Assembly (NCBI RefSeq): GCF_000741715.1
Contig: NZ_JGZN01000006.1
Location: 221,653 to 285,652 of the forward strand
Reading direction: 5' to 3'
Length of the DNA: 64,000 bases
Source: Bifidobacterium saguini DSM 23967
Lineage (GTDB): Bacteria; Actinomycetota; Actinomycetes; Actinomycetales; Bifidobacteriaceae
Below the pieces are notes generated by a model that searched no databases, was not told where the DNA came from, and worked only from the letters and a program-made list of their open reading frames with translations. This document shows positions 19,680 through 29,190 of the stretch, one piece after another; position 1 is the first letter of the stretch, and every line of letters begins with the position of its first letter. Both the position numbers and the translations under genes were made by a program.

Positions 19680-19723
19680 AAGGACGGCTGTGCCCGGCAC
19701 CAATGCTGGACACAGCCGTCCTT
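19680..19723 (+). terminator. Terminator after the DJ-1/PfpI gene
   Basis: AAGGACGGCTGTG pairs with CACAGCCGTCCTT (13 bp) around an 18-nt loop. Confidence 0.75.
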
Positions 19724-19753
19724 CAATACGTGAAGCTTGATAGATTGACTTCT

Positions 19754-21088
19754 ATGACAGAAAACATGAATCTTTGGTCTGCTCCGTTCGCAACACAGCC
19801 GTTGAACGCCACAGTAACCGTGCCAGGCAGCAAATCATTGTCGAATCGCTACCTGATTCTCGCGGCACTAGGCTCGCAGCCGGTGCGTTTGGTTGGTTTG
19901 CTGCGCTCGCGAGATACTGATCTGATGATGGGTGCTTTGGAAGCCCTCGGCGTGCGCTGTGAGGTCGATGCCGACACTGATACCACGGTGACCGTGACTC
20001 CTCCTGCAGATGGTCGTTTCCGTGGCAATGTCAACCTGTTCTGCGGTCTTGCAGGCACGGTGATGCGTTTCGTGCCTGGTCTCGCTTTGTTCGCTGATGG
20101 TCCGGTGCATTTCGATGGCGATGAGCAGGCATATGCTCGCCCGATGAAGCCTGTGCTTGATGGTTTGGAACAGCTCGGTGCCACGGTGGAATATCACGGC
20201 GAAATCGGCAAACTGCCGTTTACTATTACTCCTCCGGCAACACTGCCGCAAGATCATGCTCAGGTAAGCATTGACTCTTCTGGTTCCTCGCAATTCATTT
20301 CCGGATTGTTGCTGATCGGCTCCCGACTGCCCGGTGGATTGACATTGCAGCATACGGGGGAGAAGACACCGAGCCTGCCGCATATTCGCATGACAGTTGC
20401 CGATGTGACCGGAGCTGGCGGCGAAGTGAATGCTGACGAGACCGCTCGTACTTGGACAGTGGAATCGCGCGCATTGCAGCTGCCTGATAAGGTCACGGTT
20501 GAGCCTGATTTGTCGAACGCGGCACCATTCTTAGGTGCAGCATTAATTGCAGGCGGCACTGTGCGCGTGCCGCATTGGCCTGTGAATACTACGCAGCCTG
20601 GTGGTTTGCTGCCCGGATATCTAGAGCAGATGGGTGCTACGGTATCCTTCCCAGTGATTGATGATGTTCGATACTGCGAAGTCACCGGTAGTGGCACTAT
20701 TCATGGACTTGGTACCTTTGATTTGACTGCCGCTGGTGAAATCGCGCCTTCATTGGCAGCGATTTTGGTGTTTGCGGATGCGCCCACGGATATGGTTGGT
20801 ATTGGTCATCTACGTGGGCATGAGACGAACCGTTTGGCTGCATTAGTGGCTGAAATTACGCGTGTGGGTGGTACGGCGGAAGAACTGCCGGATGGTTTGC
20901 GTATCGAACCGGTGGCAGCTGAACAGCTGCATGGTGCGGATATGGAAACGTATGCGGATCATCGTATGGCCACGTTTGCGGCAATGCTCGGCTTGCGTAT
21001 TACTGGTATCAATGTGAAGGATGTTGCTACCACGCGTAAGACGTTGCCGGACTTCGTCGGCATGTGGAACGGCATGCTGGGGGAGTAG
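19754..21088 (+). CDS. aroA: 3-phosphoshikimate 1-carboxyvinyltransferase (EPSP synthase)
   Basis: Sixth step of the shikimate pathway: joins PEP to shikimate 3-phosphate. The 444-aa protein has the two-domain EPSP fold; PGSKSLSNRYLILAAL holds the substrate Lys and Ser, and EPDLSNAAPFLGAALI, HLRGHETNRLAAL and ADHRMATFAAMLGLRI are all typical. The glycine loop reads LFCGLAGTVMRF rather than the usual LGNAGTAxRP. No ribosome site is seen before the ATG at 19,754, and a -10-like TAGATT lies close upstream, so the message may be leaderless. Confidence 0.95.
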   Translation: MTENMNLWSAPFATQPLNATVTVPGSKSLSNRYLILAALGSQPVRLVGLLRSRDTDLMMGALEALGVRCEVDADTDTTVTVTPPADGRFRGNVNLFCGLAGTVMRFVPGLALFADGPVHFDGDEQAYARPMKPVLDGLEQLGATVEYHGEIGKLPFTITPPATLPQDHAQVSIDSSGSSQFISGLLLIGSRLPGGLTLQHTGEKTPSLPHIRMTVADVTGAGGEVNADETARTWTVESRALQLPDKVTVEPDLSNAAPFLGAALIAGGTVRVPHWPVNTTQPGGLLPGYLEQMGATVSFPVIDDVRYCEVTGSGTIHGLGTFDLTAAGEIAPSLAAILVFADAPTDMVGIGHLRGHETNRLAALVAEITRVGGTAEELPDGLRIEPVAAEQLHGADMETYADHRMATFAAMLGLRITGINVKDVATTRKTLPDFVGMWNGMLGE

Positions 21089-21113
21089 TCTTCGCTGCTC
21101 ATCTGGTCGTCTG

Positions 21114-21134
21114 GCTCTCCTCAATGAGGAGAGC
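21114..21134 (+). terminator. Terminator of aroA
   Basis: GCTCTCCTC / GAGGAGAGC with a tiny loop, followed by TTTTCTATATT. Confidence 0.8.
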
Positions 21135-21164
21135 TTTTCTATATTGATTATGCAAGTGATTATG

Positions 21165-21205
21165 CAAGAGCCCTGATGATTTCTTTCGAATCATCAGGCT
21201 CTTGG
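21165..21205 (-). terminator. Terminator of ackA
   Basis: AAGAGC(C)CTGATGATT pairs with AATCATCAGGCTCTT (one bulged base) just past the minus-strand ackA stop. Confidence 0.75.
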
Positions 21206-21228
21206 CTTAGGCGATCAGAAATTCACAA

Positions 21229-22458
21229 TCACTTGGTGAACTGGTTGCCGTAGGTGTCCTCGCCGGCCTCTGCGATGGCAGCGGACTTGCGGGCGATGGC
21301 CAGCTCCTCGTTGGTCGGGATCACAGCGATGATCACGGAGGAATCCGGGGTGGAGATGATACGCGGTTCCTTGGAACGGGTGGCGTTCTTCTCCTCGTCC
21401 AGCTTGACGCCGAACGGAGCGAGCTTGTCGCACACCATCTTGCGCACGATGTCATCGTTCTCGCCAACGCCAGCGGTGAAGGTGATCACATCACAGCCAC
21501 CCATCTGGTAGGTGTAGTTGCCGATGTAGCTGACGATACGGTGCACGTAGACGTCCAGAGCCAGCTTGGCATCCTCGTTGCCCTCGGCCACCAGACGGTG
21601 AACCTCGCGCAGATCGCCGAAGCCGGTCATGCCCATCATGCCGGAACGCTTGTTGAACAGGGCATCCAGCTCGTCCACGTTCATGTGAGCGTTACGAATC
21701 AGGTGGAAGACCACAGCCGGGTCGATGTCACCGGTACGGCCGCCCATCATCAGGCCCTCGAGCGGGGTCAGACCCATAGAGGTCTCGACCGGCTTGCCGG
21801 AGATTTCAGCGGAAGCGGAAGCGCCGTTGCCGATGTGCAGAACGATCTGCTTGAGGCCTTCAGCCGGCTTGCCGATGACTTCCGGAACCACGGAGGAGAT
21901 GAACTCGTGGGAGGTGCCGTGAGCGCCGTAACGGCGAATGTGGTACTGGTCGGCGATTTCCTTGTTCAGAGCGTAGGTGCTGGCAGCCTTCGGCAGCTGG
22001 AAGAAGAAGGAGGAGTCGAAGACGAAGATCTGCGGAACATCCGGCAGCAGGGCGCGCATGACTTCAGCACCCTTGGCCTCCGGGCCGTTGTGCAGCGGAG
22101 CGAGCACAGCCAGATCCTTGACCTGGTTGATGGTCTTGTCGGTGACCAGAGCCGGCTTCGGGAAGATGGAGCCGCCCTGCACCACGCGGTGACCGACAGC
22201 GACGATGCCCGCGTCGGACAGCTTCGGGCCGTACTCTTCGAAGAAGCCGAGAACGCGCTTCAGACCCTGCTCGTGGTCGTGAATCGGCTCTTCGAGCTCA
22301 TGCTTCTCACCGTTGTACTCGTGCTTGTAGTGGCCGTCGACCGGTTCGCCGATCTTCTCGACCAGACCGGAAGCCAGGCCTTCGCCGGATTCGAGATCAA
22401 CCAGCTGGTACTTGATAGAGCTGGAACCGGAATTGATGACAAGGACGGTTTTCGCCAT
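21229..22458 (-). CDS. ackA: Acetate kinase
   Basis: Forms acetate and ATP from acetyl phosphate, the main ATP-yielding step of the bifid shunt. The 409-aa protein has the N-terminal phosphate-binding signature VLVINSGSSSIKYQLV, YGAHGTSHEFIS, LHIGNGASASAEISGKPVETSMGLTPLEGLMMGGRTGDIDP and the C-terminal FTAGVGENDDIVR. Start set at MAKTVLV because GGAGG lies 9 nt upstream; the ATG at 22,467 is too close to it. The frame shows strong codon bias. Acetyl phosphate arrives directly from Xfp, or through Pta. Confidence 0.97.
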   Translation of the reverse strand: MAKTVLVINSGSSSIKYQLVDLESGEGLASGLVEKIGEPVDGHYKHEYNGEKHELEEPIHDHEQGLKRVLGFFEEYGPKLSDAGIVAVGHRVVQGGSIFPKPALVTDKTINQVKDLAVLAPLHNGPEAKGAEVMRALLPDVPQIFVFDSSFFFQLPKAASTYALNKEIADQYHIRRYGAHGTSHEFISSVVPEVIGKPAEGLKQIVLHIGNGASASAEISGKPVETSMGLTPLEGLMMGGRTGDIDPAVVFHLIRNAHMNVDELDALFNKRSGMMGMTGFGDLREVHRLVAEGNEDAKLALDVYVHRIVSYIGNYTYQMGGCDVITFTAGVGENDDIVRKMVCDKLAPFGVKLDEEKNATRSKEPRIISTPDSSVIIAVIPTNEELAIARKSAAIAEAGEDTYGNQFTK

Positions 22459-22537
22459 TGTGGGCATCCTCCATTGTGAATTGAATGTTCCCGTGAGACA
22501 CGGGTTACCGTTGATTAGATTACTCGCTACTTGCTAC

Positions 22538-22574
22538 AAAATGCGGCTCTTCATGGAAAGAAGAGCCGCATTTT
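22538..22574 (-). terminator. Terminator of pta
   Basis: AAAATGCGGCTCTT / AAGAGCCGCATTTT, 14 bp, ending in T4 on the minus strand. It separates pta from ackA, so they are distinct transcription units or partially uncoupled. Confidence 0.85.
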
Positions 22575-22582
22575 GGTTACTG

Positions 22583-24253
22583 TTACTGGGCTTCGATGGC
22601 GGTCAGGGCGATGGTGTTGATAATGTCCTGCACCAGGGCGCCACGGGACAGATCGTTGACCGGCTTGTTCAAGCCTTGCAGTACCGGGCCGATGGCCAGA
22701 GCGCCGGAAGAGCGCTGTACTGCCTTGTACGCGATGTTGCCTGCACACAGATCAGGGAACACGAACACGTTGACGTGACCGGCCACATCATTGCCTTTGG
22801 CCTTGGTTGCGGCGACGGTGGGGGACCAAGCGGCATCGAACTGAATGGAGCCGACCACCGGCAGATCTGGTGCCTTGTCTTTGAGCAGCTTGGTGGCTTC
22901 CTCCACCACATCCACATCCGGGCCCTTGCCGGAGCCGAGCGTGGAGTAGGAGAGCATGCCGACCTTCGGGTCAAGACCGAATGCGCGAGCGGTTTCAGCG
23001 GACTGCAGCGCGATTTCGGAAAGCTGTTCGGCATCCGGGTTCAGGTTGATGGCGCAGTCGGCGAATACAGCCACATGATCCTTGAAGCACATGAGGAATG
23101 CGCCGGAGACAAGCTTCTGACCAGGCTTGGTCTTGATAACCTGCAGAGCCGGACGCACCGTATTGGCAGTGGAGTTCACAGAACCGGAGACCAGGCCGTC
23201 TGCATAGCCGAGCACCACAAGCATCGTACCGAAGTAGCTGGCATCGGTCAGCTGCTTACGGGCCTGCTCTTCGGTCATGCCTTTCTTGGCACGCAGCTCA
23301 CAGAGCTTGGCGATCATCGGCTTCAAGATGTTCTCGTCATCCATAGCCTGGAAGCGGGCACGCTCAAGGTAATTCAGACCAAGTTCCTTACCACGGGCCA
23401 GAATAGCTTCCTTGTTGCCCACGATAATCAGGTTTACGATTTCGCGTTCGAGCAGGTAGTCGGCCGCCTTGATAATGCGGTCTTCCTCACCCTCCGGCAG
23501 CACGATGGTCTTCTTGTTGCTCTTGGCCTTGCCGAGCAGTCCGAACTGGAAGGAGTACGGGGTAGTTGGCGGGTTGAAGTCCACATCGAGGGCTGCGAGC
23601 ACTTCCTCGGTAGGAGCGTACTTGCGGAAGGTCTCCAGTGCCTGTACCTTGCCGGATTCGTCGGTGAAGGAGACCTGAGGCAGGGTCCACACGGGCAGGC
23701 CGTACTTGGCCAGTGTGTCCTTCACGGAGACGGAGTGGCGGGTCTCGCAGCCGGTCACGAAAATGCCGAGCACGCGGTTACCGGCAGCTTCCATGCCCTC
23801 GATGGAGAGCTTGACGGTCTCATCCAGCTCGTGTGGCCAACGATCGATGGTGCAGACGGCCAGGAACACGCCGGCCTTGAGATCGGCAGCGACATTCGCA
23901 TTGAATTCGTAGCTGGTCGGGTCGTTGACGTGAGACTTATCAGTACCGACGATCAATGCGGCATCCGCACGGGCAACATCCATAGCATCATTGAATGCGC
24001 CGATGATGTCGCCGCGAGCGGTTTCCTTATCTAGGCGCACCTTATGCACGTCAAGGCCGGTGGACAGGGCGACGCCAAGGCCTGCGTTGGAAGCGGACAG
24101 CAGTACCGGCGTGAAATCGTCATGGTTGGATACTGCCGGACGGAACACGATGGTCTTGTACTTTGAAGTCAGCGCGTTAAGCACGCCGTAGGCCACCACG
24201 TTGCGGCCATTAGCGCCTTCAGGGCTTGCGATATATACACGGGTAACGGTCAC
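22583..24253 (-). CDS. pta: Phosphate acetyltransferase
   Basis: Interconverts acetyl-CoA and acetyl phosphate. The 556-aa long-form enzyme has an N-terminal P-loop-like regulatory domain (IASPEGANGRNVVAYGVL), a DRTGG-type middle and the C-terminal catalytic PTA_PTB domain (IVLPEGEEDRIIKAA, ADGLVSGSVNSTANTVRPALQVIKTKPG, LVSGAFLM). Start taken at the GTG reading VTVTRVYIASPEG because AAAGGAG lies 10 nt upstream; longer starts have no support. With xfp and ackA it links pyruvate-derived acetyl-CoA to the acetyl phosphate pool. Confidence 0.95.
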   Translation of the reverse strand: MTVTRVYIASPEGANGRNVVAYGVLNALTSKYKTIVFRPAVSNHDDFTPVLLSASNAGLGVALSTGLDVHKVRLDKETARGDIIGAFNDAMDVARADAALIVGTDKSHVNDPTSYEFNANVAADLKAGVFLAVCTIDRWPHELDETVKLSIEGMEAAGNRVLGIFVTGCETRHSVSVKDTLAKYGLPVWTLPQVSFTDESGKVQALETFRKYAPTEEVLAALDVDFNPPTTPYSFQFGLLGKAKSNKKTIVLPEGEEDRIIKAADYLLEREIVNLIIVGNKEAILARGKELGLNYLERARFQAMDDENILKPMIAKLCELRAKKGMTEEQARKQLTDASYFGTMLVVLGYADGLVSGSVNSTANTVRPALQVIKTKPGQKLVSGAFLMCFKDHVAVFADCAINLNPDAEQLSEIALQSAETARAFGLDPKVGMLSYSTLGSGKGPDVDVVEEATKLLKDKAPDLPVVGSIQFDAAWSPTVAATKAKGNDVAGHVNVFVFPDLCAGNIAYKAVQRSSGALAIGPVLQGLNKPVNDLSRGALVQDIINTIALTAIEAQ

Positions 24254-24401
24254 TTTGGTCTGTCTCCTTTGATGATCAACATAATTAGGACCACACATCA
24301 TTGTACTGACCATTGTTACCGTTCACGCTTAAGACGCGGAGTAATTGCGGGAAGAATCCTGAAAGTGCAACAGAAGGAAACGGGACGTCAAAGGGTATAG
24401 A

Positions 24402-24433
24402 AAAAGGGCTTGGGATAATTCCCAAGCCCTTTT
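24402..24433 (-). terminator. Terminator of xfp
   Basis: AAAAGGGCTTGGGA / TCCCAAGCCCTTTT, 14 bp with a 4-nt loop, T-rich on the minus strand. Confidence 0.88.
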
Positions 24434-24470
24434 CCCTAAGCCGTTAGGCTAAACCTCAGAGTGGAGGAAA

Positions 24471-26948
24471 TCACTCGTTGTCGCCAGCGGTTGCGGCGGT
24501 AGCGGTGACAGCGCCCTTCTCCTCGGTGTTCACGCCGGAGTAGATCCAGTCGGTGTAGTCCGGGTGATCGTAGCCGTTGTCGACAGCGAACTGGAAGGCT
24601 TCCTGACGGAAGGCCTCGAGCTCAGCGATCTTGTCGGCGTACTTGTCAGCGTCGATCATGCGCAGAGCCTCAGCGGTCAGCTCGTAACGATCGATGCGGT
24701 TGACGCGAACCATGTCGTACGGGGTAGTGGTGGAGCCCTCTTCCTCGTAGCCGTGGACGTTGAAGTTGTCGTGGTTCGGGCGATCGTAGATCAGGCCGCG
24801 CACGTCGTGAGCGTAGGAGTGGTAAGCGAACAGCACCGGCTTGTCAGCGGTGAAGATGTCAGCGAACTCCTCGTCGGTCAGAGCCTCGTCGTTCTCCTTA
24901 GCGGACTGCAGGGAGAGCAGATCAGCGACGTTGACGACCTTGAACTTGATGCCCATAGCCTTCAGCTTGTCGGAAGCAGCCATGATTTCCTGAGTCGGAA
25001 CATCGCCAGCAGCGGCAAGCACGATCTCGGCCTCGTCGTTGGACTTAGCAGTGGAAGCCCAATCCCAAGCTGCAGCACCCTTCTCGAGCTCAGCGCGAGC
25101 TTCGTCCAGGGTCAGCCAGGTGGCAGCCGGCTGCTTGCCAGCGATGATGGCGTTGATCTTGTTGGTGGACTTGTAGCACTTCTCAGCGATAGCCAGCAGC
25201 ATGTTCGCATCGGTGGCGAAGTAGATGCCGATGACGTGATCGTTGTGGAAGCACTTGTTCAGCAGGACGGAGGTGACACCCGGATCCTGGTGGGAGAAGC
25301 CGTTGTGGTCCTGACGCCAAACGTGAGAGGAGACCAGCAGGTTCATGGAAGCAATCGGCTTACGCCACGGAATCTCGCGGACGGTAGCCTCAAGCCACTT
25401 GGCGTGCTGGTTCAGCATGGAGTCGATCACGTGGACGAAGGACTCGTAGGAGCTCCAGATGCCGTGACGACCGGTCAGCAGGTAAGCCTCGAGGAAGCCT
25501 TCCATCTGGTGCTCGGACAGCTGCTCGACAACCTGGCCGGAGACGTGCATGTGCTCGTCGACCTCGTCGGAGATGTAGCCGGCATCCCACTGCTTGTTGG
25601 TGACTTCGTAGGAAGCCTGCAGACGGTTGGAAGCGGTCTCATCCGGTCCGAAGATACGGAAGTCGTGCATGTTGCGAGCGATGATGTCGCGGGTGTAGGC
25701 GCCCAGGGTACGGGTGGCTTCGAGCTGGCCCCAGCCGTGGCCGTACTTCTTGACTTCCTTGACCTCGTAGTTCTCGAGCTCCGGCAGGTCCAGATCCTTG
25801 CGGATCACACCACCGTTGGCGTTCGGGTTAGCACCGATACGCAGCTCGCCCTTCGGCATGAAGGCGAGGACGTCGTCCTTCACGGCACCGTTCTCGTCGA
25901 ACAGCTCTTCCGGCTTGTAGGACTCCAGCCAGTTCTTCAGAACTTCGAAGTGAGCCTCGGTATCGCGGGCGGAAGCCAGCGGCACCTGGTGAGAACGCCA
26001 GGAGCCCTCGGTCTTCTTGCCGTCGATGTACTTCGGGCAGGTCCAGCCCTTCGGGGTGCGGAAGATCAGCATCGGGTAGAACGGACGATGCACGTTGTCG
26101 GTCTGGGCGGTTGCCTTGATGTCGCAGATTTCGTCCCAGATGGTCTCCCACAGCTCGGCGAAGCGACGGTGGATGGACATGTGATCCTCATCGTCGAAGC
26201 CAGCGACGAACTCGTACGGCTCGTAGCCCATGCCGTGGAAGAACTCGTGCAGCTCTTCGTCGGAAATACGGGACAGGATGGTCGGGTTAGCGATCTTGTA
26301 GCCGTTGAGGTGCAGGATCGGCAGCACGATACCATCGGTGCGCGGGTTCACGAGCTTGTTGGACTGCCAGCCGGTAGCCAGCGGGCCGGTCTCAGCTTCG
26401 CCGTCGCCGACGATGGCCGGGACGAACAGGCTCGGGTTGTCCATGATGGCGCCGTAAGCGTGGGACAGAGCGTAACCCAGCTCGCCACCTTCGTGGATGG
26501 AGCCCGGGGTCTCCGGAGCGAAGTGGGACGGAATACCGCCCGGGTAGGAGAACTGACGGAAGAACTTCTGCAGACCAGCCTCATCCTTGGTGATCTTCGG
26601 GAAGGTCTCAGTGTAGGTGCCATCCAGGTAGGACTGGGAGGTACCAGCCGGGCCACCGTGGCCCGGGCCCATGATGATCACGGTGTTCTGGCCGTGGTCA
26701 GCGATGAAGCGGTTGATGTGGCCGATGAGGAAGTTCAGGCCAGGGGTGGTGCCCCAGTGGCCGACCAGACGGTGCTTCACATCTTCGCGAGTGAAGGGCT
26801 CCTTCATCAGCGGGTTGGAACGCAGATAAATCTGGCCGATGGAAAGGTAGTTGGCAGCGCGCCAGTACTTGTCAACACCTTCGAGGGCTTCCTCGGAAAC
26901 CGGAGCGTTGAGCTTCTTCCAAGGGGTGCCAATAACAGGACTCGTCAT
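24471..26948 (-). CDS. xfp: Xylulose-5-phosphate/fructose-6-phosphate phosphoketolase
   Basis: The hallmark enzyme of bifidobacteria: cleaves fructose 6-phosphate or xylulose 5-phosphate with phosphate to give acetyl phosphate plus erythrose 4-phosphate or glyceraldehyde 3-phosphate. The 825-aa protein begins [13 protein letters not shown]; the thiamine diphosphate motif is [18 protein letters not shown] (about residues 183-200). [18 protein letters not shown] and [21 protein letters not shown] are conserved active-site loops, and [12 protein letters not shown] belongs to the second half. Codon bias is extreme, fitting very high expression. The 446-bp region upstream (26,949-27,394) must hold its promoter and that of guaA. 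Confidence 0.98.
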   Translation of the reverse strand: MTSPVIGTPWKKLNAPVSEEALEGVDKYWRAANYLSIGQIYLRSNPLMKEPFTREDVKHRLVGHWGTTPGLNFLIGHINRFIADHGQNTVIIMGPGHGGPAGTSQSYLDGTYTETFPKITKDEAGLQKFFRQFSYPGGIPSHFAPETPGSIHEGGELGYALSHAYGAIMDNPSLFVPAIVGDGEAETGPLATGWQSNKLVNPRTDGIVLPILHLNGYKIANPTILSRISDEELHEFFHGMGYEPYEFVAGFDDEDHMSIHRRFAELWETIWDEICDIKATAQTDNVHRPFYPMLIFRTPKGWTCPKYIDGKKTEGSWRSHQVPLASARDTEAHFEVLKNWLESYKPEELFDENGAVKDDVLAFMPKGELRIGANPNANGGVIRKDLDLPELENYEVKEVKKYGHGWGQLEATRTLGAYTRDIIARNMHDFRIFGPDETASNRLQASYEVTNKQWDAGYISDEVDEHMHVSGQVVEQLSEHQMEGFLEAYLLTGRHGIWSSYESFVHVIDSMLNQHAKWLEATVREIPWRKPIASMNLLVSSHVWRQDHNGFSHQDPGVTSVLLNKCFHNDHVIGIYFATDANMLLAIAEKCYKSTNKINAIIAGKQPAATWLTLDEARAELEKGAAAWDWASTAKSNDEAEIVLAAAGDVPTQEIMAASDKLKAMGIKFKVVNVADLLSLQSAKENDEALTDEEFADIFTADKPVLFAYHSYAHDVRGLIYDRPNHDNFNVHGYEEEGSTTTPYDMVRVNRIDRYELTAEALRMIDADKYADKIAELEAFRQEAFQFAVDNGYDHPDYTDWIYSGVNTEEKGAVTATAATAGDNE

Positions 26949-27394
26949 GTGTACTCCTGTACTCCTGCACGGTAATCGTGCGATTGATTATTTCTGTTCG
27001 GTCGCGGGCCTGGTTCCTTGCGGTACCTAGGTTTTCCGTTCCCAATCAATCGTCATGGTACGAGGACAACACGACTTTTGAACGATTTCTTGCGGGTGTG
27101 TTCGAAATTGTTGCGGAAATTTCAGTATTTGTGCGTTTAAGCCTTAACTTTGTCAACATTTATTTTTTGATCTTATATCCATAAAACCGCAGAATAAAGC
27201 CAAAAACCTATGGTTTTGCACACGTTCTCACGTTCGTTTTTCAATGTTCTAAACCGGCGTGTTGGCTTTGTGAAGGCGTGTATTTTGTTTGCTTTTCGCA
27301 CATTCTGCATGCGTGTCGACGTTGTCGTATTGACCAGTGATAATCGTGCATGTTTAACCCACGTAAAGTCCCAATGAACGTTAGGGGAATATCA
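26949..27394. other. Divergent intergenic region between xfp and guaA
   Basis: 446 bp without a convincing gene. It is T-rich near 27,115-27,190 and must carry divergent promoters. A ribosome site (GGAGTACAGGAGT on the minus strand) serves xfp, and TTAGGGGAAT serves guaA. I could not fix promoter boxes or any riboswitch fold with confidence, and I see no purine-riboswitch core. Confidence 0.6.
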
Positions 27395-28957
27395 ATGGCA
27401 AATGGTCCTGTGCTTGTCGTCGATTTCGGCGCCCAGTACGCCCAGCTCATCGCTCGCCGCGTCCGCGAGGCCGGCGTCTACTCAGAACTTGTGCCGCATT
27501 CCATGCCGGCTGACGAGATTCTGGCCAAAGATCCAAAGGCAATTATTTTGTCCGGTGGCCCGGCTTCCGTATTCGAACCCGGCGCACCTTCTATAGATAC
27601 TAAGGTCTTCAATGCTGGCGTCCCGGTGCTCGGCATCTGCTACGGCTTCCAGGTTATGGCCTACGAGCTCGGCGGCAAGGTAGACAAGGCGGCGCTCGGC
27701 GAATACGGCAAGACCAGCGCCACCATTGATAATGCTGAAGGCATTCTTGCTGATTCCCCTGCGGAACAGACCACGTGGATGAGCCACGGTGTGGCCGTTG
27801 AGCAGGCTCCTGAAGGCTTCGAAGTGCTGGCGCATACTGAAGGTGCACCGGTTGCCGCCATGGCGGATGAATCCCGCAAGCTGTACGGTGTGCAGTGGCA
27901 TCCGGAAGTTAAGCACTCTCCGCTGGGTCAGAAGCTCATCGAAAACTTCCTGCACCGTTGCGCTGCCCTGCCTAACGATTGGGATGCATCCTCCATCATT
28001 GAAGACCAGGTCAAGAAGATTCGTGAGCAGGTCGGCGATGCCGAAGTAATCTGCGGCCTGTCCGGTGGCGTGGATTCCGCTGTTGCCGCCGCTTTGGTGC
28101 ACAAGGCTATCGGCGACCAGCTCACCTGCGTATTCGTCGACCATGGTCTGCTGCGCAAGGGTGAAGTGGAACAGGTCAAGCACGACTTCGTCGAAGCCAC
28201 CGGTATCCGTCTGATCACCGTTGATGCCGCTGATGACTTCCTCACCGCACTGAAGGGCGTATCCGAGCCGGAACGCAAGCGCAAAATCATCGGCGAAAAG
28301 TTCATTCGCACCTTCGAAAAGGCCCAGAAGCAGGTACTCGAAGAGGCTGGTGCCCGTGGCAAGGAAGTCAAGTTCCTCGTTCAGGGCACTCTGTACCCAG
28401 ATGTTGTCGAATCCGGTGGCGGCGACGGTGCGGCCAACATCAAGTCCCACCACAACGTTGGCGGCCTGCCCAAGGATCTCAAGTTCCAGCTCGTTGAGCC
28501 GCTGCGTACCCTCTTCAAGGATGAGGTGCGCGCCATCGGCACCGAGCTCGGTCTGCCGGACGAAATCGTCTGGCGTCAGCCATTCCCGGGCCCGGGCCTC
28601 GGCATCCGCATCATCGGCGAAATCACCAAGGAACGCCTCGACCTCCTGCGCGAAGCCGACGCCATCGCTCGTGAAGAGCTCACCAAGGCTGGTCTCGATC
28701 GTGACATCTGGCAGTGCCCGGTAGTGCTTCTCGCCGACGTTCACTCCGTTGGCGTCCAGGGCGATGAGCGTACGTATGGTTCCCCGATCGTGCTGCGCCC
28801 CGTGTCTTCCGAAGACGCCATGACCGCTGATTGGGCTCGCGTCCCATACGACGTGCTCGCCACCATTTCCACGCGCATCACCAACGAATGCCGCCAGATC
28901 AACCGCGTGGTGCTGGACTGCACTAGCAAGCCCCCGGCAACCATCGAATGGGAATAA
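27395..28957 (+). CDS. guaA: GMP synthase (glutamine-hydrolysing)
   Basis: Amidates XMP to GMP using glutamine and ATP. The 520-aa protein starts at [18 protein letters not shown]; 45 bp of open frame upstream is not conserved. The N-terminal class I amidotransferase has the nucleophile elbow GICYGFQ (about Cys 82) and the His-Glu pair in [10 protein letters not shown]. The ATP pyrophosphatase has the P-loop [14 protein letters not shown], then DHGLLRKGE. The C-terminal dimerisation domain ends [18 protein letters not shown], the usual terminus. Confidence 0.97.
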   Translation: MANGPVLVVDFGAQYAQLIARRVREAGVYSELVPHSMPADEILAKDPKAIILSGGPASVFEPGAPSIDTKVFNAGVPVLGICYGFQVMAYELGGKVDKAALGEYGKTSATIDNAEGILADSPAEQTTWMSHGVAVEQAPEGFEVLAHTEGAPVAAMADESRKLYGVQWHPEVKHSPLGQKLIENFLHRCAALPNDWDASSIIEDQVKKIREQVGDAEVICGLSGGVDSAVAAALVHKAIGDQLTCVFVDHGLLRKGEVEQVKHDFVEATGIRLITVDAADDFLTALKGVSEPERKRKIIGEKFIRTFEKAQKQVLEEAGARGKEVKFLVQGTLYPDVVESGGGDGAANIKSHHNVGGLPKDLKFQLVEPLRTLFKDEVRAIGTELGLPDEIVWRQPFPGPGLGIRIIGEITKERLDLLREADAIAREELTKAGLDRDIWQCPVVLLADVHSVGVQGDERTYGSPIVLRPVSSEDAMTADWARVPYDVLATISTRITNECRQINRVVLDCTSKPPATIEWE

Positions 28958-29056
28958 TCGAATGATGGAGCGTATACCGCCTTTCCTCACCCTCGACGCA
29001 CCTCAGTGCGCCTTCGGGTTCGGACGGCGGTCTCCGCACGCATCATTCGATTATTC
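28952..29056. repeat. Long inverted repeat covering the guaA stop
   Basis: Perfect 16-bp arms (GAATAATCGAATGATG and its complement) enclose 73 nt that contain a smaller inverted repeat (ACCGCC ... GGCGGT) and GCGCACCTCAGTGCGC. The left arm includes the end of guaA. The layout resembles the structure after uvrB, though the sequences differ. Confidence 0.75.
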
Positions 29057-29092
29057 ATGAGTGAAATGCTCTGATGGAGCGTTAGCTGGATT

Positions 29093-29124
29093 GGGAGTCA
29101 CCTTGGATGGTGACTCCCTTTTTT
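29093..29124 (+). terminator. Terminator of guaA
   Basis: GGGAGTCACC / GGTGACTCCC with a 6-nt loop and T6, a textbook intrinsic terminator. Confidence 0.92.
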
Positions 29125-29190
29125 ATGCTGCGTGACAATAGGCTATAATCTTTCCGTTTACGACGATGTTCGGGAAGGAATATTCGCCTT

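Noticed and set aside
22412..24034. 540-codon plus-strand frame opposite pta
   Set aside because: Antisense shadow; pta motifs are complete on the minus strand.
24564..26975. 803-codon plus-strand frame opposite xfp
   Set aside because: Mirror of highly biased codons; composition is Val/Leu/Gly-rich and unlike a folded protein.
26949..27394. Purine riboswitch upstream of guaA
   Set aside because: No recognisable purine-riboswitch core or three-way junction was found.
27482..28990. 502-codon minus-strand frame opposite guaA
   Set aside because: Same antisense artefact; guaA has all its motifs.
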